A DNA stretch of 64,000 nt, taken from Micromonospora coriariae (GTDB lineage Bacteria; Actinomycetota; Actinomycetes; Mycobacteriales; Micromonosporaceae). Made by a program: the position numbers and the translations under genes. The stretch covers positions 1,984,001 through 2,048,000 of the forward strand of contig NZ_LT607412.1 of assembly GCF_900091455.1 (NCBI RefSeq). The letters are read 5' to 3'. Every line of letters starts with the position of its first letter. The stretch's first letter is position 1. Under the pieces are notes generated by a model. That model saw only the letters and a list, made by a program, of their open reading frames with translations. It did not search any database and was not told the DNA's origin. Shown piece by piece: positions 41,892-49,281 of the stretch.

Positions 41892-42407
41892 TCAGCGCGG
41901 CTCGGGGAAGCTGGGCCGCTCCGGGTCCACTCCCTCGGGGACGTTGCTGGCCGCGTACTCCCGCTTCGGGACCATGACCTTGCGGCGGAAGACGCAGACC
42001 ATTGTGCCGTCCTGGTTGTAGCCGCGGGTCTCCACCGACACCACGCCCCGGTCGGGCTTGGAGCCCGACTCCCGCTTGTCCAGCACGGTGGTCTCGCCGT
42101 AGATGGTGTCGCCGTGGAAGGTGGGGGCCACGTGCCGTAGCGACTCGACCTCCAGGTTGGCGATCGCCTTGCCGCTGACGTCCGGCACCGACATGCCGAG
42201 CAGCAGCGAGTAGATGTAGTTGCCCACCACGACGTTGCGCTTGAACTGGCTGGCCGTCTCGGCGTAGTGCGCGTCCATGTGCAGCGGGTGGTGGTTCATG
42301 GTGAGCAGGCAGAAGAGGTGGTCGTCGTACTCGGTGACGGTCTTGCCCGGCCAGTGCCGGTAGACCGCGCCGACCTCGAACTCCTCGTAGTAACGGCCGA
42401 ACTGCAT
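41892..42407 (-). CDS. MaoC family hydratase (mesaconyl-CoA hydratase-like)
   Basis: A 171-aa hot-dog-fold hydratase. The hydratase-2 region reads LLTMNHHPLHMDAHYAETA, followed by VVVGNYIYSLLLGMSV. Close actinobacterial relatives hydrate mesaconyl-CoA to beta-methylmalyl-CoA in the ethylmalonyl-CoA pathway. An acyl-CoA dehydrogenase and a CoA-ester lyase on the same strand at 47.9 and 51.4 kb would supply the flanking steps. ATG 42407 has an AAGGGGA SD. Substrate assignment is inference. Confidence 0.87.
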   Translation of the reverse strand: MQFGRYYEEFEVGAVYRHWPGKTVTEYDDHLFCLLTMNHHPLHMDAHYAETASQFKRNVVVGNYIYSLLLGMSVPDVSGKAIANLEVESLRHVAPTFHGDTIYGETTVLDKRESGSKPDRGVVSVETRGYNQDGTMVCVFRRKVMVPKREYAASNVPEGVDPERPSFPEPR

Positions 42408-42780
42408 CCTGGTCCCCTTCGACGGGCGGCGATGGAGTTCGGCACAGCATGCCTTACCGGTGGTTAAGGTGAGCGGCGGGGCGCGACTCCGGCGGAAAAG
42501 TCACACCGGTCACTCGCTCGGGGGGAGACGCAATGAGCGGCGGGGCCCTCCCCGGCACCCGCCGCCCACGCTCTGATGCGGTGAATTCTGCCCTACGGAA
42601 GCGTAGGTCCGACAGAGACCGGCGTCACATTTATTCTTTTGTAACACTACTCTCTGTGACCACATGCGGGTTGATCGGCGATCTCCGCAGGCCCGATACC
42701 TGCTTGTCAAGGGGCAAGTTACCGATTCGTAGTGCTCGATCGAGTGGATCTCTCTGGAAACGCTCCCATCACGTCGGGTC

Positions 42781-42805
42781 ACGCAAGTGCGTCATGCACT
42801 TGCGT
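42781..42805. repeat. Perfect inverted repeat upstream of trxA
   Basis: ACGCAAGTGC (42781-42790) and GCACTTGCGT (42796-42805) are perfect 10-nt arms with a GTCAT spacer. It could be an operator or hairpin, about 85 nt upstream of the SigR -35 element. Confidence 0.5.
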
Positions 42806-42889
42806 TCCGCAGATCGGGACGCACAGACGCGGGTCGATGACTCTCAGTGCCCGCAGGAAGCCCGCAGCACGTTTCGTGCCCGACCGCCC

Positions 42890-42916
42890 GGGAATTCGAT
42901 ACGGTCAGCCCTGGTT
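42890..42916 (+). promoter_or_regulatory. SigR-type promoter of trxA
   Basis: GGGAAT (42890-42895) and GTT (42914-42916) are separated by 18 nt, the SigR consensus GGAAT-N18/19-GTT. The site is about 40 nt before the trxA ATG. Confidence 0.75.
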
Positions 42917-42955
42917 CTACGGGACGTAGACAAACCGCGGTGATCGGAGAGTGCA

Positions 42956-43318
42956 ATGGCAACCGTTGAGCTGACCTCGGCGAACTTCGACGAGGTGACC
43001 GGCAACGACGGAATCGTCCTGGTCGACTTCTGGGCCGACTGGTGTGGTCCGTGCAAGCGGTTCGCCCCGGTCTACGAGCGTTCCTCGGAGAAGCACCAGA
43101 ACATCGTCTTCGGCAAGGTCGACACCGAGGCCCAGCAGGAGTTGGGCGCCAAGTTCGACATCCGGTCGATCCCGACGATCATGGCGATCCGCGACGGCGT
43201 CATCGTCTTCGCCCAGCCCGGCGCTCTGCCGGAGTCCGCGCTGGAGAACCTGATCGAGCAGGTCGAGGCGCTGGACATGGACGACGTCCGTAAGCAGCTG
43301 GCCGAGCACAACCACTGA
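42956..43318 (+). CDS. trxA: Thioredoxin
   Basis: A 120-aa cytosolic thiol-disulfide reductase reduced by thioredoxin reductase. It has the active site VDFWADWCGPCKRFAP, the cis-proline region IRSIPTIMAI, and an extended C-terminus (ALDMDDVRKQLAEHNH). ATG 42956 is preceded by GGAGAG. The promoter matches disulfide-stress sigma factor SigR. The gene is monocistronic, followed by a strong hairpin, and not paired with trxB. Confidence 0.97.
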   Translation: MATVELTSANFDEVTGNDGIVLVDFWADWCGPCKRFAPVYERSSEKHQNIVFGKVDTEAQQELGAKFDIRSIPTIMAIRDGVIVFAQPGALPESALENLIEQVEALDMDDVRKQLAEHNH

Positions 43319-43342
43319 GCCGTCCGCGCGACGGCACGCGCG

Positions 43343-43368
43343 AGGCCGGGCCCGGTCGGGCCCGGCCT
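43343..43368 (+). terminator. Terminator after trxA
   Basis: AGGCCGGGCCCG (43343-43354) pairs with CGGGCCCGGCCT (43357-43368), a 12-bp perfect palindrome 24 nt after the stop, followed by TTCG. Confidence 0.8.
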
Positions 43369-43458
43369 TCGTCGTACCCCCGGCGCGGTGCGCCCGATCG
43401 TCGACCCGGGCAGCGGAAACTGACCGTCGGAGGGACCAGAGGCGGCCGGTACATCCCG

Positions 43459-43464
43459 TATCGT
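43459..43464 (+). promoter_or_regulatory. -10 box of the 146-aa gene (leaderless)
   Basis: TATCGT stands 8 nt before ATG 43473; there is no SD. Confidence 0.45.
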
Positions 43465-43472
43465 CACGGCCG

Positions 43473-43913
43473 ATGGAGAACTTGACCACCCGCGGGCGCG
43501 CCACCCGGTTGGGCGCGACCGCACTCGGCCTCGCCCTGCTGCTGGTCGGCACCCTCTGGGGCAGCGACGACGATTTCCCGTTCGGCCCGTTCCGGATGTA
43601 CTCGACCTCCAACCCGCCGAACGACCCCGCCCCGGACACCCGGGTGGAGGGGGTGAACAGCACCGGCACCGTCGTCGACCTCGACCAGGACGCGACCGGC
43701 ATCCGCCGCGCCGAGATCGAGGGCCAGCAGGCGCGGTACGCCGCCGACCCGGCGCTGCTCGCCGAGGTGGCCGACGCGTACGCCGAACGCCATCCGGACG
43801 CCGCCGAACTGGTGGAGGTCCGCATCGTCATCCGCTGGCACGGCATCCGCGCCGGCCGGCCGACCGGCCGGCACACCGACGAGACCGTGGTCCGCTGGCA
43901 GGCCTCCCGATGA
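43473..43913 (+). CDS. Membrane-anchored partner of HTTM-like protein
   Basis: A 146-aa protein with one N-terminal membrane helix (LGATALGLALLLVGTLWG) and an extracytoplasmic domain (FPFGPFRMYSTSNPPNDPAP, VEVRIVIRWHGI). Pairs of such a protein with an HTTM-like gene occur in actinobacteria. Its stop overlaps the next start by 4 nt (ATGA). ATG 43473 follows a TATCGT box by 8 nt. Function unknown; conserved FGPFRMY resembles a motif seen in many such partners. Confidence 0.75.
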   Translation: MENLTTRGRATRLGATALGLALLLVGTLWGSDDDFPFGPFRMYSTSNPPNDPAPDTRVEGVNSTGTVVDLDQDATGIRRAEIEGQQARYAADPALLAEVADAYAERHPDAAELVEVRIVIRWHGIRAGRPTGRHTDETVVRWQASR

Positions 43914-44854
43914 GCCGCTGGCTGACCGAGGCGGTACCGCGGGGACGGGTGGCCGCCTTCCGGACCCTGATCTACCTCTTCGTCGCCGCCGACCTGGTCG
44001 TCTTCACGCCCTGGGTGCGGACCAGGGCCAGCGTGCCCGGCGAGCTGTACCAGCCGCTGCTGGTCGGCCGGATCCTCCCGCTGCCCACCCCGACCCCGGC
44101 GATGGTTGCGGTGATCTTCTGGGCGCTGCTGCTGCTCGCCCTGCTGGCCGCGACCGGACGGGCGCCCCGGCTGCTCGGCTGGTCGGTCTGCGCGCTGTAC
44201 CTGGAGTGGATGATCATCGCGATGAGCTACGGGAAGGTCGACCATGACCGGTTCGGGCTGCTCGTCGCGCTGGCCGTACTGCCCACCGCCGGCCGGGCCA
44301 GGCACGGCGACACCACCCGCACCGAGGCCGGCGGCTGGGCGCTGCGGGTCACCCAGATCGCGGTGATCTGCACGTACTTCCTGGCCGCCTGGGCCAAGCT
44401 GCGCTTCGGCGGGCTGGACTGGCTGACCGGCTCGGTGCTCGCGCGGGCCATCATCCGGCGCGGCACCGACCTCGCGGACCTCATCGCCCAGGTGCCGCAC
44501 CTGCTGATCGTCGCCCAGTTCGGCATCGTGGCCTTCGAGCTGTTCAGCCCGGTGGTCTTCCTGCTGCCGGCCCGCTGGCGGCTGGCCATGGTCGGCTTCT
44601 TCTACTCGTTCCACGTGGCGACCATCGCGACCATCACCATCTCGTTCGCACCGCACCTGGCAGCGATGACCAGCTTCCTGCCGCTGGAGAGGGTCCGCCC
44701 GCTGGTCTGGGCCCGCCGGCTCGTCGGCCGTGGAACAGCAGGGCCCCAGGACCCGGCGGGACCCAGCGCGGACCCGGTGCCGGTCGGGCGTGACGCCGAG
44801 CCGGCTCCACTCGGCGGTCAGCCGCCGGCGGTCGGGCGACCGGTCGGGCCGTAG
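43910..44854 (+). CDS. HTTM-like multi-pass membrane protein
   Basis: A 314-aa protein with about six or seven membrane helices (YLFVAADLVVFTPWV, VAVIFWALLLLALLAATG, IAVICTYFLAAWAKLRFGG, LLIVAQFGIVAFELFSPVVF). LAAWAKLRFGGLDWLTG and FELFSPVVFLLP resemble the HTTM fold related to vitamin K-dependent gamma-carboxylase. The last 50 residues are Pro/Gly-rich. Its 3' end overlaps the DCC gene on the other strand by 37 nt. HTTM and DCC genes are often neighbours, suggesting a shared thiol-redox job. Confidence 0.78.
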   Translation: MSRWLTEAVPRGRVAAFRTLIYLFVAADLVVFTPWVRTRASVPGELYQPLLVGRILPLPTPTPAMVAVIFWALLLLALLAATGRAPRLLGWSVCALYLEWMIIAMSYGKVDHDRFGLLVALAVLPTAGRARHGDTTRTEAGGWALRVTQIAVICTYFLAAWAKLRFGGLDWLTGSVLARAIIRRGTDLADLIAQVPHLLIVAQFGIVAFELFSPVVFLLPARWRLAMVGFFYSFHVATIATITISFAPHLAAMTSFLPLERVRPLVWARRLVGRGTAGPQDPAGPSADPVPVGRDAEPAPLGGQPPAVGRPVGP

Positions 44855-45246
44855 AGCCGCTCCCGTGCCTCCTGCGGCAGAGCACAGGCGGCCGTGCCAC
44901 CCGGCAGTCGGTGCCGGTTGCGCGCCACCCAGCGGTACGCCGGCCAGGCCGCGGCACGCGCCGGCGGGAAACGCAGCCCGGCGCCGGCGACCCGCCAGAC
45001 CGGTCCGCTCGCGGCGAGCAGCTTCGCGATGGCATCCGGCCCGGCGGCGCGTGAGCCGTCCGCACCGACCCACTGCACGGCCTCCTCGCACTCGGCGGCG
45101 GTTAGGCCGAGCGCGTCCAGGTCGGCGAACTGCCAGGGCACCACCCGCGCGGCGGTGGGGATGCGGCGTTCGATGAACTCCGCGCACCGGGTGCAGAACG
45201 CGCAGTCCCCGTCGTAGACGAAGGTCGACGTCTTCATGCTGTCCAT
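44818..45246 (-). CDS. Thiol-disulfide oxidoreductase, DCC family
   Basis: A 142-aa thioredoxin-like protein with the family motif FVYDGDCAFCTRCAEFIE near the N-terminus (CxxC plus an extra Cys), RVVPWQFADLDALGL and WPAYRWVARNRHRLPGG. DCC proteins pair with HTTM proteins; here it is tail-to-tail with the HTTM-like gene and overlaps its end by 37 nt. ATG 45246 has GGGAGG 5 nt upstream; ATG 45237 is the alternative. Confidence 0.9.
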   Translation of the reverse strand: MDSMKTSTFVYDGDCAFCTRCAEFIERRIPTAARVVPWQFADLDALGLTAAECEEAVQWVGADGSRAAGPDAIAKLLAASGPVWRVAGAGLRFPPARAAAWPAYRWVARNRHRLPGGTAACALPQEARERLYGPTGRPTAGG

Positions 45247-45305
45247 CCTCCCCTCCCGGAGCGCGCGATCAGGCACCGGTGTCCGGCGGGTCACTTGCGC
45301 TTCAC

Positions 45306-45321
45306 TCGTACACGTGTTCGA
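45306..45321 (+). promoter_or_regulatory. LexA (SOS)-like box before the radical SAM gene
   Basis: TCGTAC-ACGT-GTTCGA matches the actinobacterial SOS box TCGAAC-N4-GTTCGA at 11 of 12 arm positions. It ends 9 nt before the ATG of the radical SAM gene. Confidence 0.65.
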
Positions 45322-45330
45322 ATAGTGGCC

Positions 45331-47397
45331 ATGCGCTGGGACAACCTCACCGCTCCCCCGGTTGAGGGAGACCCCGAGCGGGCAGCGCCAGCGACGCCAC
45401 CCCTGCCGCTGGCGCTGCCCGGCGCCGTCGCCCGCACCTTCGACACCCCGGAGTTCGCCGGGATGACGTTCTACGAGGTGCAGGCCAAATCCATAATCAA
45501 CCGGGTGCCCGGGCAGTCCCGCGTCCCCTTCGAGTGGACCATCAACCCCTACCGGGGCTGCTCCCATGGGTGCGTTTACTGCCTGGGCGGGGACACCCCG
45601 ATCCTCATGGCGGACGGGCGCACGAAGCCGATCAGCGAATTGGAGCCGGGCGACCGCATCTACGGGACGGAGCGGCGCGGCGCGTACCGGCGATACGTCG
45701 TCACCACGGTGCTGGACAAGTGGTCGACCGTCAAAGCGGCCTACCGGGTAACCCTGGAGGACGGCACGACGCTCATCGCCAGCGGCGACCACCGGTTCCT
45801 CTCCGAACGTGGCTGGAAGTACGTCACCGGAGCCATGCACGGCAGCAACCGACGCCCCTACCTGACCACCAACAATCGCCTGATCGGCACCGGCCGTTTC
45901 GCCGCCGGCCCCAAGGAGTCACCGGACTACCGCCGGGGCTACCTCTGCGGCATGGTGCGCGGGGATGCGCATCTCGGCACCTTCTCGTACTCGTACGGGG
46001 TGGTGCACCGGTTCCGCCTGGCGCTGTGCGACGACGAGGCGTTGAGCCGTAGTGAGCGCTACCTCGCCCACGAAGGGGTCGCGACGCAGCGCTTCACGTT
46101 CACTCAGGCCAGCACCGGGCGGCGAGCGATGACCGCGATCCGCACCTCGAAGCAGCGGGACATCGAGACGATTACTGACCTGATCCGCTGGCCGGTGGAT
46201 CCCAGTGACGACTGGCGGCTGGGCTTCCTGGCCGGGATCTTCGACGCCGAGGGCAGTTGCAGCAGAGGTGTCCTACGTATCACCAACAGCGACGACGCCA
46301 TCCTCGACCAGACGACGGAGGCGCTGCGGCGGTTCGGGCTCTCCTTCGTGCTCGAAGATCGCGGCCAACCCAACCGTGTGCGGGAAATCAGACTGACCGG
46401 GGGGCTGGCCGCCCGGCTCCGGTTCTTCCACCTGACTGACCCCGCCATCACTCGCAAGCGGTCGATCGAGGGCGCCGCGCTGAAGCATCAGACCGCGCTC
46501 AGGGTGGTGGACATCCAGGCGCTCGGGCTGGAGCTGCCGCTGTGGGACATCACCACCGGCACCGGGGACTTCATCGCCAACGGGGTGGTCAGCCACAACT
46601 GTTTCGCGAGGAACACTCACACCTATCTCGACCTGGACGCCGGCGCGGACTTCGACCGGAAGGTGATTGTCAAGGTCAACGCTGGGGAGCTGGTCCGGCG
46701 GGAGCTGGCCGCGCCGAAGTGGCGGGGCGCGCACGTCGCGATGGGCACCAACGTGGACTGCTACCAGCGCGCCGAGGGCCGCTACCGGCTGATGCCGCAG
46801 ATCATCGCCGCCTTGCGGGACTTCGCCAACCCGTTCTCGATCCTCACCAAGGGCACGCTGATCCTGCGGGACCTGCCGCTGCTGCGCGAGGCCGCCGAGG
46901 TGACCAGGGTCGGCATCTCCTACTCGGTGGGGTTCGTCGACGAGCAGCTCTGGCGTTCCGTCGAGCCGGGCACGCCGCACCCCCGCCGTCGGCTGGACGC
47001 GGTCCGGGCGCTCGCCGACGCCGGCTTTCCCGTCGGGGTGCTGATGGCCCCGATCCTGCCCGGGCTGAGCGACGGCGACGAGTCGATCGACGCCACGGTG
47101 TCGGCGATCGCCGCCGCCGGGGCGACCAGTGTGACCCCGCTGGCGCTGCACCTGCGCCCCGGCGCCCGGGAGTGGTATGCGCACTGGCTGGCGCGGGAAC
47201 ACCCGCACCTCGTCCCGCGCTACCGCGAGCTCTACCGGGCCGGTGCGTACGCCCCGCAGGCCTACCAGCGGGAGCTGACCGCTCGGGTGCGGATCGCGGC
47301 CCGTCGGCACGGGCTGCACCGCGCTGAGCTGGGCGACAACCGCAGCCTGCCCGAACCACCACCGCCGCCGGCCGCTGAGCAGCTGACCCTGCTCTAG
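45331..47397 (+). CDS. Intein-containing Rv2578c family radical SAM protein
   Basis: A 688-aa precursor; after splicing, 348 aa. The N-extein ends CSHGCVY (residues 76-83) and the C-extein starts CFARNTHTYLDLDAG, so splicing joins the radical SAM motif CxxxCxxC. Extein features: IINRVPGQSRVPFEWTINPY, HVAMGTNVDCYQRAEGRY, SILTKGTLILRDLPLL, VGISYSVGFVDE, VGVLMAPILPGLSDG. Members of this family repair or modify nucleic acids in an unknown way; spore photoproduct lyase is a remote relative. ATG 45331 follows an SOS-like box. A 340-aa intein with a homing endonuclease interrupts it. The function depends on splicing. Confidence 0.92.
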   Translation: MRWDNLTAPPVEGDPERAAPATPPLPLALPGAVARTFDTPEFAGMTFYEVQAKSIINRVPGQSRVPFEWTINPYRGCSHGCVYCLGGDTPILMADGRTKPISELEPGDRIYGTERRGAYRRYVVTTVLDKWSTVKAAYRVTLEDGTTLIASGDHRFLSERGWKYVTGAMHGSNRRPYLTTNNRLIGTGRFAAGPKESPDYRRGYLCGMVRGDAHLGTFSYSYGVVHRFRLALCDDEALSRSERYLAHEGVATQRFTFTQASTGRRAMTAIRTSKQRDIETITDLIRWPVDPSDDWRLGFLAGIFDAEGSCSRGVLRITNSDDAILDQTTEALRRFGLSFVLEDRGQPNRVREIRLTGGLAARLRFFHLTDPAITRKRSIEGAALKHQTALRVVDIQALGLELPLWDITTGTGDFIANGVVSHNCFARNTHTYLDLDAGADFDRKVIVKVNAGELVRRELAAPKWRGAHVAMGTNVDCYQRAEGRYRLMPQIIAALRDFANPFSILTKGTLILRDLPLLREAAEVTRVGISYSVGFVDEQLWRSVEPGTPHPRRRLDAVRALADAGFPVGVLMAPILPGLSDGDESIDATVSAIAAAGATSVTPLALHLRPGAREWYAHWLAREHPHLVPRYRELYRAGAYAPQAYQRELTARVRIAARRHGLHRAELGDNRSLPEPPPPPAAEQLTLL
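45580..46599 (+). mobile_element. Intein with LAGLIDADG homing endonuclease
   Basis: A 340-codon in-frame insert. It starts Cys1 (CLGGDTPILMADGRTKPI), has block B GDHRFLSERGWKYV, two dodecapeptide motifs (RGYLCGMVRGDAHL and LGFLAGIFDAEGSC) of a LAGLIDADG endonuclease, and ends WDITTGTGDFIANGVVSHN. His-Asn precede the +1 Cys at 46600. All splicing residues are intact, so it should be active. GC at third positions is a little lower than in the exteins. The insert lies directly before the third cluster cysteine. Confidence 0.92.
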
Positions 47398-47411
47398 CCC
47401 GAGGGCGGCGC

Positions 47412-47417
47412 TACAGT
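47412..47417 (+). promoter_or_regulatory. -10 box of CoA-binding gene (leaderless)
   Basis: TACAGT, 6 nt before GTG 47424; no SD. Confidence 0.55.
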
Positions 47418-47423
47418 CGGCGG

Positions 47424-47831
47424 GTGCGTACCGCTCAGCAGATCCTCGCCGACTCCGCCGTGATCGCCGTCGTGGGCGCCTCCCGCGACCCGTTGAAGGC
47501 CGCGCACGGCGTGCCGTTGCAGATGCAGCAGTACGGCTGGCGGATCATCCCGGTCAACCCGACGGTCGACGAACTCTTCGGGGAGCGGGCGTACCCGACG
47601 CTGGCCGACATCCCGCACCCGGTCGACCTGGTGGACGTGTTCCGGCCGGCGGCCGACGCCGTGCAGGTGGTCCGGGACGCGGCGGCGATCGGCGCCCCTG
47701 CGGTCTGGCTGCAACTGGGCATCGTCTCCGCTGAGGCGCGGCGGATCGCCGAGGCCGCCGGGATGGACTACGTCGAGGACCGCTGCCTCATCGTCGAACG
47801 CGCCGCCGCCAACCTGACCCGCCTCGGCTGA
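47424..47831 (+). CDS. CoA-binding domain protein (YccU-like)
   Basis: A 135-aa Rossmann-like protein of the CoA-binding family. Motifs: IAVVGASRDPLKAAHGVPLQ, WRIIPVNPTVDELFG, VDLVDVFRPAADAVQVV, VWLQLGIVSAEA and DYVEDRCLIVE. These small proteins bind CoA and may act as regulators; the biochemical role is not established. GTG 47424 is leaderless, 26 nt after the radical SAM stop. It is convergent with the acyl-CoA dehydrogenase. Confidence 0.92.
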   Translation: MRTAQQILADSAVIAVVGASRDPLKAAHGVPLQMQQYGWRIIPVNPTVDELFGERAYPTLADIPHPVDLVDVFRPAADAVQVVRDAAAIGAPAVWLQLGIVSAEARRIAEAAGMDYVEDRCLIVERAAANLTRLG

Positions 47832-47853
47832 CTCGCCCCCAGCCTCCACCGTT

Positions 47854-47901
47854 AGGAAGGGACCCTTCCTATGCACCAGGCGTTAACAAGGGACCCTTCC
47901 T
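47854..47901. repeat. Palindromic AAGGGACCCTT intergenic element
   Basis: AAGGGACCCTTCCT occurs at 47857-47870 and 47888-47901. The first lies in a 17-nt palindrome (47854-47870). Arms 47854-47867 and 47888-47901 can also pair over 14 bp with one mismatch around a 20-nt loop. It lies between convergent genes, so it may terminate both, and looks like a family of repeats in the genome. Confidence 0.6.
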
Positions 47902-47907
47902 TTCAGC

Positions 47908-49104
47908 TCAGAGCTTGTATTCCTTGAGCAGGCCGCGGGAGATGATGGTCTTCTGGATCTCGGAGGTGCCCTCGCCGATGAGCAGGAACGGGGCCTCCCG
48001 CATCAGCCGCTCGATCTCGTACTCCTTGGAGTAGCCGTAGCCGCCGTGGATGCGGAACGCCTCCTGGACGACCTCGGCGCAGTACTCGGACGCGAGCAGC
48101 TTGGCCATCCCGGCCTCGACGTCGTTGCGCTGGCCGGCGTCCTTGAGCCGGGCGGCGTTGACCATGAGGGCGTGTGCGGCCTCGATCTTCGTGCCCATCT
48201 CGGCGAGCTTGAAGGCGATGGCCTGGTGCTTGGCGAGCGGCTGACCGAAGGTCTTGCGCTGCTGCGCGTAGCTGACCGCCAACTCGAAGGCGCGGATGGA
48301 GATGCCGCAGGCGCGGGCGGCCACGTTGACCCGGCCCACCTCGATGCCGTCCATCATCTGGTAGAAGCCCCGGCCCACCTTGTCGGCGCCGCCGAGGATC
48401 GCCGAGTCGGGCACGGTCACCCCGTCGAGCACCATCTCGGTGGTCTCGACGCCCTTGTAGCCCATCTTGTCGATCTTGCCGGGGATGGTCAGCCCGGGTG
48501 CGGTCTCCCCGAAGCCCGGCTCCTTCTCCAGCAGGAAGGTGCTCATGTTGCCGTACACCGACTCGGCGCCGGTGTCGGTCTTGACCAGGGTGGCCACCAC
48601 GGAGGAGTACGCCCCGTTGGTCAGCCACATCTTCTGACCGTTGAGCACGTAGCGGTCGCCGTCGCGGACGGCCCGGGACTTGATGGCCGAGACGTCGGAG
48701 CCGGTCTCCGGCTCGGACATGGAGAACGCGCCCCGGACCTCGCCGGTGGCCATCTTCGGCAGCAGTCGGGCCTTCTGCTCGGCGGAGCCGTGCTGGGAGA
48801 TCAGGTACGCCACGATGAAGTGGGTGTTGACGATGCCGGAGATCGACATCCAGCCTCGGGACAGCTGTTCCACCACCAGCGCGTAGGTGAGCAGCGACTC
48901 GCCGAGGCCCCCGTACTCCTCGTCGATGGTGAGACCGAACAGCCCCATCTCGCGCATCCCGTCGAGGATGTCGGTGGGGTATTCGTCGGCGTGCTCCAGC
49001 CGCTGAGCGTGCGGGATGATCTCCTTGTCGGCGAACTCCCGGACGGTCTCCAGGATCGACCGCTGCACATCGGTCAGGCCGGGTGTCTGGGCGAGTCGAG
49101 CCAT
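47908..49104 (-). CDS. Acyl-CoA dehydrogenase
   Basis: FAD enzyme of 398 aa oxidising an acyl-CoA to an enoyl-CoA with ETF as acceptor. Motifs: GAFSMSEPETGSDVSAIKSR, KMWLTNGAYSSVVATLVKTD, QQRKTFGQPLAKHQAIAF, QEAFRIHGGYGYSKEYEIER and the base LLIGEGTSEIQKTI. Relatives next to MaoC and CoA lyase act on methylsuccinyl-CoA; short-chain acyl-CoA is the alternative. ATG 49104 has GGAGG 5 nt upstream; the frame is open to 49203. Confidence 0.93.
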   Translation of the reverse strand: MARLAQTPGLTDVQRSILETVREFADKEIIPHAQRLEHADEYPTDILDGMREMGLFGLTIDEEYGGLGESLLTYALVVEQLSRGWMSISGIVNTHFIVAYLISQHGSAEQKARLLPKMATGEVRGAFSMSEPETGSDVSAIKSRAVRDGDRYVLNGQKMWLTNGAYSSVVATLVKTDTGAESVYGNMSTFLLEKEPGFGETAPGLTIPGKIDKMGYKGVETTEMVLDGVTVPDSAILGGADKVGRGFYQMMDGIEVGRVNVAARACGISIRAFELAVSYAQQRKTFGQPLAKHQAIAFKLAEMGTKIEAAHALMVNAARLKDAGQRNDVEAGMAKLLASEYCAEVVQEAFRIHGGYGYSKEYEIERLMREAPFLLIGEGTSEIQKTIISRGLLKEYKL

Positions 49105-49281
49105 CTCAGCCTCCGGGGATCTGCGCACTACTCGTGGGTAACTGAACGCTGGGTCAGTATCGGCCTCCGGAGCCGGCGAGGCCAAGGTGACCAGTCCACA
49201 CAACCGCTGTGAAAAGGTTCACCGCTCCGGGTAGCGTCCGGCAAGAAGGACTTTTCCGGCACCGGCAGGAGGAGGACAGCC

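Larger units (their letters stand above)
42408..42955 (+). other. Non-coding region before trxA
   Basis: About 550 nt with lower GC in its centre (TTTATTCTTTTG near 42630). Reading frames here have poor third-position GC and no homology; I see no gene. It contains an inverted repeat at 42781-42805 and the SigR-type promoter at 42890-42916. A small RNA or long leader is possible. Confidence 0.5.

Noticed and set aside
42533-42943. Plus-strand frame of 136 codons in the region before trxA
   Set aside because: A GGGGGGAGA precedes its ATG, but codon usage lacks third-position GC bias, it runs across the SigR promoter and inverted repeat, and no motif is seen.
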